Shown: in pieces, positions 1 through 8,871 of the stretch | How positions within the stretch are numbered: position 1 is the first letter of the stretch | Layout of the letters: the number at the start of each line of letters is the position of its first letter | Assembly (NCBI RefSeq): GCF_000472545.1 | Contig: NZ_AWZV01000013.1 | Location: forward strand, 62,001-126,000 | DNA length: 64,000 nucleotides | From: Burkholderia sp. WSM2232 | Lineage (GTDB): Bacteria > Pseudomonadota > Gammaproteobacteria > Burkholderiales > Burkholderiaceae | Direction of reading: 5' to 3' | Notes under the pieces: generated by a model | What the model saw: only the letters and a program-made list of their open reading frames with translations | What the model was told of the DNA's origin: nothing | The model's database searches: none | Translations under genes and position numbers: made by a program

Positions 1-1149
1 ATTCGCACCGCGTATGGCAAGGCGCCGGATCGCAGCTATTTCGAGGGCTGCTCGAACGGCGGGCGTCATGCGATGGTGGCGGCGGCGAGGTCGCCCGCGG
101 AATACGACGGCATCATTGCGGGCGACCCTGGCTTCCATTTGCCGAAGGCTGCCATTGGCGAGATGTGGGGCGCCCAGCAATTGGCAAAGGTTGCGAGCGC
201 AACCACTGCGAATGGACTGCCCGACATCAAGACCGGCTTTACCGCAACAGAGCGGCAACTGGTGGCCTCGCGCATTCTCGCGAAGTGCGACGCGCTGGAC
301 GGCGTAGCCGACGGCATGGTGCAGGACATCAAGGCCTGCCAGGCGAATTTCAGCCTTGCCGCCGATGTGCCCACCTGCGCGGGCAACGTGCGCGACGGCA
401 CGTGTCTGACCACGGCGCAGAAAGACGCCATCGGCAACCTGTTCTCCGGGGCGCGCAACAGCGCGGGCACGGCGCTATACGCGAGCTTCCCGTACGATGC
501 GGGCGTGAGCGGTGCGGGCTGGGCGCAATGGAAGCAAAGCAACTCGATCACGCTTGACCCGGCGGCGGCTGCGTTCACCTTCACTACGCCGCCGCAGGAC
601 GCCTCGCTGCTGAGCCAGCTGTCTTCGTACGCGCTGAACTTCAGCATGGATACCGACGCGCCGAAGATTTCCGCGACCAGTGGCGCGTACGCGCAATCGT
701 CGTGGTCCTTCATGACGCCGCCGGACGAAACGAACCTGAGCGCACTCAAGCAACGCGGCGCGAAGCTCATGGTGTACCACGGCACAAGCGACCCGGTGTT
801 TTCGTCGAACGACACGACCGACTGGTACCAGCGCCTCATCGCAGCCAATGGCGGCGACGCGAGCAATTTCGCGCGGCTCTATACGGTTGCTGGCATGAAC
901 CACTGTTCGGGCGGTCCCGCTGCCGACCAGTTCGACATGCTCACGCCGATGGTCGCATGGGTGGAGCAGGGCAAGGCGCCCGAGAGTATCGTCGCCACCG
1001 CACGCGACGCGAGCAACGCGATACCGAACAGCGAAGTGCCCGCTGACTGGGGTGCGGGCCGCACCCGGCCGCTGTGTCCTTATCCGAAAGTCGCGCGCTA
1101 CAAGGGTGGCGATGTGAACTCCGCGGCGAGCTTTTCGTGCAGTAGCTGA
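1..1149 (+). CDS. Tannase/feruloyl esterase family protein, 5' end missing
   Basis: The open frame runs in from the left edge, so the N-terminus and signal peptide are outside the window; 382 residues remain. Counting from the edge, GCSNGGR places the nucleophile Ser18 next to Cys17, GTSDPV gives Asp264 and NHCSGG gives His301-Cys302. This is the CS-D-HC arrangement of the tannase/feruloyl esterase family, in which a disulfide holds the catalytic Ser and His together. Family members are secreted or periplasmic esterases that release gallate or hydroxycinnamates from plant esters. The exact substrate cannot be told. The next gene is on the other strand with 110 bases between, and no terminator is visible there. 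Confidence 0.88.
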   Translation: MRTAYGKAPDRSYFEGCSNGGRHAMVAAARSPAEYDGIIAGDPGFHLPKAAIGEMWGAQQLAKVASATTANGLPDIKTGFTATERQLVASRILAKCDALDGVADGMVQDIKACQANFSLAADVPTCAGNVRDGTCLTTAQKDAIGNLFSGARNSAGTALYASFPYDAGVSGAGWAQWKQSNSITLDPAAAAFTFTTPPQDASLLSQLSSYALNFSMDTDAPKISATSGAYAQSSWSFMTPPDETNLSALKQRGAKLMVYHGTSDPVFSSNDTTDWYQRLIAANGGDASNFARLYTVAGMNHCSGGPAADQFDMLTPMVAWVEQGKAPESIVATARDASNAIPNSEVPADWGAGRTRPLCPYPKVARYKGGDVNSAASFSCSS

Positions 1150-1259
1150 TTGTCGAGCGCCGCGCCTGGTGTCGACTTTGCAAGGAGTCGGCACGAGGCG
1201 CAGTGGCGCGTCGATTTTCAGTCAGCGTGAGCGTTTGCGGCAGCACCGCGATTGGCGCA

Positions 1260-2462
1260 TCACTGCGGCTCGTACCACGAATAAGTCGCGAGCGTGCTCA
1301 CCGCCGGCGTGCCGATCTGCAACGTGACGTCGCGCAGCGAAGTCAGCTCGATATTGCGCAGGTCGCCCATGTAGCGGCGTGAGTCGCCGTTGTCGTTGAT
1401 ATACGCCACTACGTTTCCGGTGATACCCGCTACGTTTGTGCTGGAGAGCGGCTGTCCCCAGATGTCGAAGAACTGGCCGAGCGTGAAGGTCTTGAAGGTC
1501 GGCGTTTCGATATGGATGATGCCGGTCTGGTCGTGTGTGTGCATCTCGTAGTTGCACTGCGAAAGAATGCCCACGTTGGCCGGCAGCGCGAGCCACTGGC
1601 CGTCCTTGATGATCGCCAGATGCGCATGCACGTGATACAGCTCCGCCATGCCGGAGGCGCAGATCAGGCCGTCGACCGCCCCGCCCGTGCCGCCTGTCGC
1701 CGTGTTGCCGTTCGGCCAGTACGATGTGCCCACCACGCCGCCATAGTTCAGTGCAACGGGATTCGGGTCGAAGGGCGGCGGATCGGTCCACGTGTAAGTG
1801 GGGATCTGCGTCAACGGCGTGCCGACCATTATGGTGATTTCGCCGTGCGGCGGCAGCACCAGGGTCGCCGGATCGCCCGTGTACTTCGACAGCGTGCCGC
1901 CGTCGTTCACATAAATGGTGACTTCCGAGCCGCTCAGACCGGCCACGTTCGAGGTGCCGAGCGGCTGGCCCCAGATCGCGAAGAACTGGCCGAGCGTGTA
2001 CGACGCGCCGGTGGTCGTGTCCATATGGATCTTGCCGCTCGCATCGACAGTGTGAAGCGGATACACGCAACCGGTCTGCGCGGCCATAGTCGGGCCGACG
2101 CTGCCGACGTTCGCGGGTAGCGCCAGTTGGCGGCCATTCTGGTAGATCGACAAATGCGTGTACGTGTACCCCTTGCTGGGCAGCGCGCAGTTCAGCCCGC
2201 TGACGGGCTGGCCCGTTCCGCCCGACGACGTGGGGCCTGTGGGCCAGTTCGATTCGCCAAGCGTGGTGCCGTCGATTACCGGCGTCGCGGCGGCCAGCGT
2301 CGGCGCGGTCGTACTCGTGCCGGACGCGGCGGGTGCCGGTGCGGCAGCGCCCGCGCCGTTGGCTCCGGTGTTCGACGCGCCGCCCCCACCTCCGCCGCCG
2401 CAGCCTGCAAGAATCAGTAAGGCGCCAATCAGGGTGACCCGCAAATCCAGCCGTTCCAACAT
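1260..2462 (-). CDS. Lipoprotein with two tandem copies of an unnamed domain
   Basis: 400 residues. I chose the ATG at 2462 because GGAG lies six bases upstream and the product then opens with a lipoprotein signal (LILAGC, lipobox Cys about residue 22) followed by a glycine run and an Ala/Ser/Thr linker. The rest is two copies of one domain, roughly residues 105-260 and 270-400. Both carry LALPANVG, a CxY segment, LHT or MHTHD, then I-H-M/I, LGQFF-IWGQPL and NVAG. The second copy keeps more histidines (HVHAHL and MHTHD). I recognise the pattern as recurring in uncharacterised bacterial proteins but know no function; metal binding by the His clusters is a guess. Expected location is an outer- or inner-membrane-anchored periplasmic protein. 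Confidence 0.8.
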   Translation of the reverse strand: MLERLDLRVTLIGALLILAGCGGGGGGGASNTGANGAGAAAPAPAASGTSTTAPTLAAATPVIDGTTLGESNWPTGPTSSGGTGQPVSGLNCALPSKGYTYTHLSIYQNGRQLALPANVGSVGPTMAAQTGCVYPLHTVDASGKIHMDTTTGASYTLGQFFAIWGQPLGTSNVAGLSGSEVTIYVNDGGTLSKYTGDPATLVLPPHGEITIMVGTPLTQIPTYTWTDPPPFDPNPVALNYGGVVGTSYWPNGNTATGGTGGAVDGLICASGMAELYHVHAHLAIIKDGQWLALPANVGILSQCNYEMHTHDQTGIIHIETPTFKTFTLGQFFDIWGQPLSSTNVAGITGNVVAYINDNGDSRRYMGDLRNIELTSLRDVTLQIGTPAVSTLATYSWYEPQ

Positions 2463-2793
2463 CGCGTGCTCCATGCCGTGGTTAATCATGAATACGTGGA
2501 AGCAGACGCCGCGCTGACTGCGCGACATGCCCTCGCTGCGCAGACCGGCTGCAACGGAATGGCGAAGCCGGCGCAGGTGCGCTGCTTCGCACGAAACTGG
2601 CAGGTTCAGGGTAGCAGATGCGTTTCTGAAATAAACCGATTGAATAACAACGTTTTGCGACTTTTTATGTCGCATTCTGGCGTGTCGTTGCAAACCGCAG
2701 CTTGCTTCAGCCCGCCTGCGTCGGGGGAGCGCAGCGGCACTGTAAAATGCCGCTGCCGCCGCGATTTGCCGGCGTCGAACCCTCCCGTCAGCG

Positions 2794-3972
2794 ATGCATG
2801 TCGATCTCCTTACCCTCTATCTCCTGATAATCGGAACGCTTCTGGCCAGTTCCGGCATGACGCTTTGGGAGCACCGAAGTCATCCCGGCCGCAGCGCGGA
2901 GTTAAGAGTGCTGGCGGCCGGCTACGCGACGCTCGCCATCGGCTGCGCGGCGGCCGTGTTCCGCCGCGACGTGCCCGGCCCGTGGGGTTCCGCGCTCAGC
3001 AATCTGGTCATTCTCAGCGGCTATCTGCTGGTGCTGCATGGCGTCGCGTTGCTGAGCGGCCGGCAGTATCGCGCCGCGTCGCTCGGCCTGCTCGTGGTCA
3101 TGGCACTGACGTGGATGGTGGGCGGCACGCGCTTCGAGAGCCCGGTCTGGGCATACGTGAGCGCGATTCCGATTGCGCTCGCGAGCGGCATGACGTCCCG
3201 CGAACTGCTGCGAGGCGACGGCTTCAAAGCGCTGCCGTCGCGGTATATCGCGGTGGCGGTGACAGGCATTCACGCGCTCACGTATGCGGCTCGCGCGCTC
3301 GCTCTGCCGTGGCTTGCGGCGCGGCATGGCAACGGTCTGCTGCTGGCTGCCAGCGCAATCACCATGTATGAGGGCGTGCTCTATTCGGTCGTGCTGCCGA
3401 TGACCCTGCTCAAGCTGATTCGCGACGAAACCCACGGCCGGCTATTGCAGGAATCGCAAACTGATTACCTGACCGGTCTCGGCAATCGCAGATGGTTCTT
3501 CGAACAAGGTGAGCGTGTGATCGGCGAGGGCGGCGAGAACCGGCCTCTCGCGCTGCTGGCGCTCGACCTCGATCAGTTCAAGAAGCTCAACGACCGCTAC
3601 GGCCACGAGACCGGCGACGAAGTGCTCAAATCGTTCGCGCAGATTGCCCGCAGCGTGGTGGGCGACGACGCGGTGCTCGCGCGCATCGGCGGAGAAGAGT
3701 TCGCCGCGCTGCTGCCGCGCCACGACGAGGCGCGCGCGAAAGCGGTGGGCGAGGCGATTGTCGAGCGCTTCGCGCAAACCGTCTTGCACCGCGTGGAAGG
3801 CACGGAGATTCTGGCCACAGTCAGCATCGGCCTTGCGCATTGCGCAGATGCGGGGCAGTCGCTTGGCGAACTGCTGGCCGTTGCCGACGAGGCGCTTTAC
3901 CGCGCCAAGTCGCTCGGTGGAAACAGGCTCGAAGGCGTGCGCAAGGCCGCGAGCCTGCGGGTGGTGAGATAA
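2794..3972 (+). CDS. Membrane-anchored GGDEF diguanylate cyclase
   Basis: 392 residues. The N-terminal half holds about six or seven hydrophobic segments (residues 3-210) with no recognisable extracellular sensor. The C-terminal part (about 222-385) is a GGDEF domain: LTGLGNRR at the start, DLDQFKKLND for metal and nucleotide binding, and the active site RIGGEEF near residue 300. GGEEF is a catalytically competent variant, so synthesis of cyclic di-GMP is expected. The inhibitory I-site (RxxD, ending five residues before GGEEF) is missing: the R and D positions are G and A. Product feedback by the usual route is therefore unlikely. The gene is monocistronic. Confidence 0.9.
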   Translation: MHVDLLTLYLLIIGTLLASSGMTLWEHRSHPGRSAELRVLAAGYATLAIGCAAAVFRRDVPGPWGSALSNLVILSGYLLVLHGVALLSGRQYRAASLGLLVVMALTWMVGGTRFESPVWAYVSAIPIALASGMTSRELLRGDGFKALPSRYIAVAVTGIHALTYAARALALPWLAARHGNGLLLAASAITMYEGVLYSVVLPMTLLKLIRDETHGRLLQESQTDYLTGLGNRRWFFEQGERVIGEGGENRPLALLALDLDQFKKLNDRYGHETGDEVLKSFAQIARSVVGDDAVLARIGGEEFAALLPRHDEARAKAVGEAIVERFAQTVLHRVEGTEILATVSIGLAHCADAGQSLGELLAVADEALYRAKSLGGNRLEGVRKAASLRVVR

Positions 3973-4137
3973 CGCGCGGTGTGTTGCTTGCGGCGGCATC
4001 GCGTAAGCGGATGCCGCCGGCCTCGCGCGCCGCCGGCCGGTGGATCGCGCCGCACGGTGTTTGCCTTAGTGCGGCGCAACAGTGCGAATTTCAGAAGCCG
4101 CTGCGGTTCGGCTGACGCCGATACCAGGGCTTGGCCC

Positions 4138-4893
4138 TCAGACGGCCGCCGTCTGGCTGCGCAGCCATTCGTCCAGACCGATACGGCCGAGGCGCGCCTC
4201 GCCGAGCGGCACGAGCGAGTGCTCGTCGACCCGTCCACCAAAGTAGCGCGCCTCGGGATCACGCACGACGTCGCGCGGATCGCCGATCCCCTTCAGATAG
4301 CGGGCGACAATTTCGTCGAACGGCGCGCGCTGCGGCCCCGCGATTTCGACGATGCCGTTGCGCGGCGCAGCGAGCGCCACATCCGCGACGATGGCCGCGA
4401 CGTCGTCCGCCGCGATCGGCTGGAACAGGCCGGGCGCCAGCCGCACCGTGTTGCCCTGCGCACTCGACGCTGCAATGCCGCCGAGAAATTCCATGAACTG
4501 CGTCGAGCGGATGATGGTGTACGGAACGCCCGAGGCCTCGATGAGTTTCTCCTGCGCGACCTTGGCGCGGAAATAGCCGTTCTCCGGCGTGCGGTCGGTG
4601 CCCACGATCGAAAGGGCGACGTGATGCCGCACGCCGGCCGCGGCCTCCGCTGCATGCAGGTTGCGCCCGGAGGTTTCGAAGAAGTCGAGCACCGCCTTGT
4701 CTTCGAAAGAGGGCGAATTGGCGAGGTCGATTACCACTTGCGCGCCGTTCAGCGCCTCTTTGAGCCCTTCGCCGGTGAGTGTGTTGATGCCGTTGCGCGG
4801 CGACGCGGCGAGCGCCTCGTGACCGGCATTGCGCAGAATGGTCAAGGTCTTCGAGCCGATCAGGCCCGTGCCGCCGATAATAACGATCTTCAT
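4138..4893 (-). CDS. NAD(P)-binding NmrA/SDR-like oxidoreductase
   Basis: 251 residues. The start at 4893 puts the Rossmann motif IIGGTGLIG at residues 4-12 and has a GAGGGA ribosome site. It is an atypical short-chain dehydrogenase of the NmrA/NAD(P)H-binding group: a nucleotide-binding fold without the classical Y-x3-K, and IIRSTQFMEF after the central sheet. Such proteins are reductases or redox sensors. ECF41 sigma factors commonly sit beside a carboxymuconolactone decarboxylase, oxidoreductase or epimerase gene; this gene, one gene beyond the LysR regulator and reachable from the ECF41-type promoter at 6097-6123, is a plausible partner. Co-transcription across the 160-base gap is inferred. 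Confidence 0.82.
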   Translation of the reverse strand: MKIVIIGGTGLIGSKTLTILRNAGHEALAASPRNGINTLTGEGLKEALNGAQVVIDLANSPSFEDKAVLDFFETSGRNLHAAEAAAGVRHHVALSIVGTDRTPENGYFRAKVAQEKLIEASGVPYTIIRSTQFMEFLGGIAASSAQGNTVRLAPGLFQPIAADDVAAIVADVALAAPRNGIVEIAGPQRAPFDEIVARYLKGIGDPRDVVRDPEARYFGGRVDEHSLVPLGEARLGRIGLDEWLRSQTAAV

Positions 4894-5053
4894 GATCCAG
4901 TCCCTCTGTCGTTGGCGGCAGGCGCCGCGTGAAGTCAATGCTATGCGCACGCGCTTCGCGGCGGTAGCCACTTGCGCGGGCTCACCGTGTTGCGCGCACG
5001 GCACCAATCGGGCGCGACCGGTGCCGCGCCCGCACACCTGAGCGACGCGCCTT

Positions 5054-6064
5054 TCATCCGGCCACCGCCAGCTCCGGCGCCGCCGTGATCGTGTTCGTGC
5101 ATTGCAGATCCATGGCGCGTGTTTCGTCTGTCATATAGTCGACGAAGACGCGGATGCGGGCCGGCAGGTGCTTGCGGCTCAGATAACAGATGTAGTGGCC
5201 GCCGTCGTCGGGCGCATGGTGGGCGAGACAGCTCACGAGACGCCGCTCGCGCAGCAGGGCGCACACCTGATAGGCCGGCAACTGCGCAATGCCCACGCCG
5301 TCGAGCACGGCCTGCAGTATCAGATCGGCGTCGTTGAAGGTGTGCTGCGCGGTGGGCTGGTGCCGCAGGAGGTGGCCGTCGACCTTGAACTCCCAGTCCT
5401 TGACGCGTCCCGAGGCCGTGCAGAAGTTGATGCAGCGATGCCCGGCGAGCTCTTCCACGCAGCGCGGCAAGCCGTGCACTCGTGCATAAGCCGGCGACGC
5501 GCACACCACCATCTGCATCGGGACCAGCTGACGCGCGACGATGCCGCTGTCTTCCATGCGGCCGTCGCGAAACGACACGTCCACGCGGTCGGTCGTGAAG
5601 TCCGCGGGGCGTTCGTTGAGCAGCAATTCAAGCGTGATGCCGGGGTACCGCGCATGAAAACCGCGCAGCAGCGGTGCAACGATCCCGCGTCCAAAACCCG
5701 GCGTCGAAGCAATCCGCAGATGACCGCGCGGCGGCCCGCTGCGCAGCTCGCGCATGCCGTCGAGCGCCTCCACGATGCGCTCCACGCCTGGCAGACAGCG
5801 CTCGTAGAACAGTTCGCCTTCGCGGGTGAGCGACGTCTTGCGTGTAGTGCGCAGAAAAAGGCGCACCTCGAGCTGCGTCTCGAGTTTCTGCACGTTGCGG
5901 CTCACCGACGAACGGCCGATGCCAAGCCGCTCGCCGGCGCGCGCAAAGCTGCCCTCGTTGGCCACGGCGAGAAACGACACGACGCCGGCATAGGTGGTCG
6001 CGAAACTGTTCGCGAACGGGTCGTGGCTGCTGCTGACGGACGGAAGTGATCGATAATCTGACAT
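5054..6064 (-). CDS. LysR family transcriptional regulator
   Basis: 336 residues from the ATG at 6064. After a 24-residue lead comes the winged HTH (VSFLAVANEGSFARAGERLG, then IGRSSVSRNVQKLETQL), followed by the usual effector-binding domain. The region ahead of the gene (6065-6156) contains a match to the ECF41 promoter on this strand, so expression may depend on the neighbouring sigma factor rather than on autoregulation. Placement of a LysR gene directly downstream of an ECF41 promoter is uncommon. The target genes are not evident; the oxidoreductase at 4138-4893 is the nearest candidate. Confidence 0.9.
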   Translation of the reverse strand: MSDYRSLPSVSSSHDPFANSFATTYAGVVSFLAVANEGSFARAGERLGIGRSSVSRNVQKLETQLEVRLFLRTTRKTSLTREGELFYERCLPGVERIVEALDGMRELRSGPPRGHLRIASTPGFGRGIVAPLLRGFHARYPGITLELLLNERPADFTTDRVDVSFRDGRMEDSGIVARQLVPMQMVVCASPAYARVHGLPRCVEELAGHRCINFCTASGRVKDWEFKVDGHLLRHQPTAQHTFNDADLILQAVLDGVGIAQLPAYQVCALLRERRLVSCLAHHAPDDGGHYICYLSRKHLPARIRVFVDYMTDETRAMDLQCTNTITAAPELAVAG

Positions 6065-6096
6065 GCAGGCGCGAGTCGAGAGTCCAAAACCGGCTA

Positions 6097-6123
6097 GACG
6101 TATCAGTCGTGCGGTTTGTGACA
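6097..6123 (-). promoter_or_regulatory. Putative ECF41 sigma-dependent promoter
   Basis: On the minus strand TGTCACA (6123-6117) is followed by exactly 16 bases and then CGTC (6100-6097). TGTCACA and CGTC with this spacing are the -35 and -10 signatures published for ECF41 sigma factors. The element lies 33 bases upstream of the LysR start at 6064 and 34 bases downstream of the end of the ECF41 sigma gene itself. Match to consensus is exact by eye; use by this sigma factor is inference. Confidence 0.75.
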
Positions 6124-6156
6124 TCCGACTTCGGCGCCCGCGCCGGGCGCACCGCC

Positions 6157-7038
6157 TCAAGCGCTCGTAAAGGCCGCCGCAATGCGCGCGAGCTTGTCGG
6201 GATTGCGCTGCACCAGAAGGCGCACAATGCGCTCGCTGTCCGTTTCCAGCGAGAGCGCCGCTTCGAGCCTGCCTTGAATGAAGCGCAGCAGCGCCCACTC
6301 GCCATTGAGCACCACGAGCCTGACGCTGACTGCGCTGCCGTAACGGCGCGACCCCGCATAGAAGAGCTGCGCGATGCGTCGGCCGCCGTGCAACGGCTTG
6401 GCGAGGCTCTGCACTTTGCCGCCGCCGTCGCCGATCAGAAGCGCGTCTTCCGCGAGCAGGGCGTTGATGGCCGGAAAGTCGCCGCGCTCGACAGCATGCG
6501 CGAACATCCGCAGCAGCCGATGGTGTGTCTCGCGCGGCACGACCTGGCGAGCCCGTTCCTCGCGCAGTTGCGCTTTCGCGCGGCTCACCAGCTGGCGGCA
6601 GGCCGCCTCGGTTTTGCCGATTGCCGCTGCGACCTCGTCGTAATCAGCATCGAATACTTCGCGCAACAGGAAGGCGGCGCGCGCTTCGGGTGTCAGGCGT
6701 TCGAGCAGCATCAGGAACGCCACGGACACATCGTCGCTGCGCTCGACGGCTTCCTCCGGCGTCGCGGGCGAGCCGCTCAATTGCGGTTCGGGCAGCCAGG
6801 CGCCTGTGTAGTGTTCGCGCTGCGTTCTGGCAGCGCGCAGGCGGTCTATCGACACGCGCGTGGTCACTGCGACGAGCCATGCCTCTGCGTTGTCGATCTG
6901 TTCGCGGGACGCCGCGTGCCAGCGCAGCCAGACGTCCTGCACGATGTCTTCCGCTTCGGCCACCGAGCCGAGCATGCGATAAGCGATCTTCTGCAAACGC
7001 GGGCGCAAACCGTTGAAGGCGCGGGCGTCGTCATCCAT
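6157..7038 (-). CDS. ECF41-type RNA polymerase sigma factor with SnoaL-like C-terminal domain
   Basis: 293 residues, longer than a plain ECF sigma factor. Region 2 covers about residues 8-75 and region 4 about 105-165. The ECF41 signatures are present: WLPEP in the linker (81-85), DGGGK (204-208) and NPDKL (279-283) in the fused SnoaL-like extension. In this group the extension replaces a separate anti-sigma factor and tunes activity. The start at 7038 was chosen because upstream in-frame starts would add unrelated sequence. An exact ECF41-type promoter match sits just past the 3' end. The signal it senses is unknown. The RidA gene upstream ends 201 bases away, so this gene probably has its own promoter. 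Confidence 0.92.
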   Translation of the reverse strand: MDDDARAFNGLRPRLQKIAYRMLGSVAEAEDIVQDVWLRWHAASREQIDNAEAWLVAVTTRVSIDRLRAARTQREHYTGAWLPEPQLSGSPATPEEAVERSDDVSVAFLMLLERLTPEARAAFLLREVFDADYDEVAAAIGKTEAACRQLVSRAKAQLREERARQVVPRETHHRLLRMFAHAVERGDFPAINALLAEDALLIGDGGGKVQSLAKPLHGGRRIAQLFYAGSRRYGSAVSVRLVVLNGEWALLRFIQGRLEAALSLETDSERIVRLLVQRNPDKLARIAAAFTSA

Positions 7039-7239
7039 GGAGCAGCTTCCCGTTGCGTTAAGACGGGCCTTGCGCGTGAGCGAGGCCGACACGCGCATAT
7101 TGCCATGGACTGCGGACTCCTTTGCCGAGGCTCTTCGCTCGCGTTTGCCAACGGCCGCTCATCTGACCGCCCCTGGCCACCCCTCGCCGCCGTCGGCAGC
7201 GCGCAATCATGCGAATCGCCGCCGCCCTTGCGCACGCTG

Positions 7240-7593
7240 TCAGGCAAGCGCGACCACTGCGATCTCGACCAGCAGTTCGGGCGCGGCGAGCTGCGCTTGC
7301 ACTGTCGCTCGCGTGGGCGCACAGCCTTGCGGAACCCATGCGTCCCAAACCTCGTTCATGCCGGCGAAGTCGCGTGCGATGTCCGCGAGCCAGACCTGCG
7401 CGGACACGAGCCTCGTCTTGTCGATGCCGGCTTTCTCGAGAAAGCCGTCGATTTTCTCCAGTACTTTGGCGGTCTGGAGCTTCACGTCCGGCGCGTGATC
7501 GGCCGAAGTCTGGCCGCCGACGAAGACAAGGCCGCCCGCCTTGACGACGCGGCTCATACGTTGGTTGGTTTCAATGCGAACGATATCGGTCAT
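7240..7593 (-). CDS. RidA family protein (last gene of the oxidase operon)
   Basis: 117 residues, a normal RidA length. It shows VFVGGQTSAD in the early part, and the Arg in CAPTRAT and the LLVEIAVVAL strand near the end that shape the imine-binding pocket. RidA-family proteins hydrolyse reactive enamines or imines to ketoacids and ammonia. At the end of an operon encoding amino acid oxidase-like flavoproteins, whose direct products are imines, a role in speeding product hydrolysis is a natural reading. The gap to the upstream oxidase is 105 bases, so co-transcription is likely but not certain. Confidence 0.88.
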   Translation of the reverse strand: MTDIVRIETNQRMSRVVKAGGLVFVGGQTSADHAPDVKLQTAKVLEKIDGFLEKAGIDKTRLVSAQVWLADIARDFAGMNEVWDAWVPQGCAPTRATVQAQLAAPELLVEIAVVALA

Positions 7594-7698
7594 GAGTATT
7601 TCCTGGTTGAGGTCGAACGAAGCTGCCGCGCGCGTTGTGAAGCACGCGGTAAAGCAGCAAAGATGAGCAATAAAGATGGGCAATAAAGGTGCAGCGGT

Positions 7699-8871
7699 TC
7701 AATGCGTGACGAGATGCGCGGCGCGTGCGTCGCCGGAAGCCGGATCGCTCGCGAAGCGGTCGATTGCAAACGCGTCCAGCGAAACTGCCGGTGTGCCGTC
7801 GAGCATCAGTTCGGACACCAGCTTTCCGCAGCCCGGCCCGAGCTGAAAACCGCTGCCGCAATAGCCAAACGAGTAATACAGGTTCGACGCCTTGCGGCTT
7901 GCGGAAATGACCGGGAGTTCATCTGCGGTGAAGGCTTCGACGCCGGCCCATGCGCGGTTCACGCCAAGGTGACGCAGATGCGGAAAGAGGTCCGTCACGG
8001 TTCGCGCGCTGCGTACGAGCCGGGCGAAGTCGACTTCGCCGTGACGGTTGGCGAGGTCTGCGATGCCGATCAGCTTTCCGCCGATCACCACGGTGCCGTT
8101 GTCGAACTGCTTGAACGACAGCGGCCTGCCGGTGGCCCCGAGCGTCGCCCGGCAGAAGGGCGCCACGCGCTGCGTGACCATCAGCATCAGACCTTCGGGA
8201 TGCACCGGCACCGGCTCGCCGACCTGCTTCGCGAGTTCGCCGGACCACGCGCCTGCGGTCACCAGCAGTTTTTGCCCGCTGAACGTGCCGCGCGGCGTGT
8301 GCGCGAGCCAGCGGGTGCCGCGCTGTTCGATGCGGCGCACGGCGGTGCCTTCCAGAAAACGCACGCCGAGCCGCTCGGCGGCGCGCCGGAATGCCGTCGT
8401 GGTCCGGTAGGGCAGCGCATAGCCGTCGCGCTCGACCCAAATGCCGCCCGTGACATGACGCGCCAGCGCCGGTTCGAGTTCGAGCACGGTTTCGCGGTCG
8501 ATCACCGTCTCATGCGTGAAGCCATGCGACTGCAGCAGTGCGACGCGCTCGCAGCACGCGGCGAGTTCGTCCTCGGTTTCGGCAATCTTCAACTGACCGG
8601 ACGCGACGAAACCGCCGTCTTCGCCAAGCAGATCCGTCATGCCGTGCCAGATTTCGCGCGACATCAGCGCAAGCGGAATCTCCGGCAGCGGCCGGCCCAG
8701 CGTGCGCACGCCGCCCGCGTTGACGCCCGACGAATGACGCGCGACGTAATCGGCCTCGAGCACGATCACCTTCGCGCCGCGCCGCGCCAGGTGAAACGCG
8801 CTGCTCGTGCCGTGCAGCCCGCCGCCGACCACGAGGACATCGGCTTCCTGAAGGACGGTTGCGTCATTCAC
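7699..8871 (-). CDS. FAD-dependent oxidoreductase, DAO/HcnC family (second copy in operon)
   Basis: 390 residues. VLVVGGGLHGTSSAFHLARRG at residues 13-33 is the FAD-binding Rossmann motif; AGAWSGELA and the C-terminal YYSFGYCGSGFQLGPGCG are typical of the glycine/D-amino acid oxidase family. Homologues act with HcnA- and HcnB-like subunits in hydrogen cyanide synthase, opine oxidases and D-hydroxyproline dehydrogenase. The start overlaps the end of the HcnB-like gene by eight bases, so the two are translationally linked. Which of the two DAO-type proteins in this operon pairs with the HcnAB-like subunits cannot be seen from sequence. Confidence 0.9.
   Translation of the reverse strand: MNDATVLQEADVLVVGGGLHGTSSAFHLARRGAKVIVLEADYVARHSSGVNAGGVRTLGRPLPEIPLALMSREIWHGMTDLLGEDGGFVASGQLKIAETEDELAACCERVALLQSHGFTHETVIDRETVLELEPALARHVTGGIWVERDGYALPYRTTTAFRRAAERLGVRFLEGTAVRRIEQRGTRWLAHTPRGTFSGQKLLVTAGAWSGELAKQVGEPVPVHPEGLMLMVTQRVAPFCRATLGATGRPLSFKQFDNGTVVIGGKLIGIADLANRHGEVDFARLVRSARTVTDLFPHLRHLGVNRAWAGVEAFTADELPVISASRKASNLYYSFGYCGSGFQLGPGCGKLVSELMLDGTPAVSLDAFAIDRFASDPASGDARAAHLVTH

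Noticed and set aside
6046-7686. Plus-strand open frame of about 546 codons across the ECF41 sigma and RidA genes
   Set aside because: It crosses two real minus-strand genes and their intergenic region, and its product has no family features.
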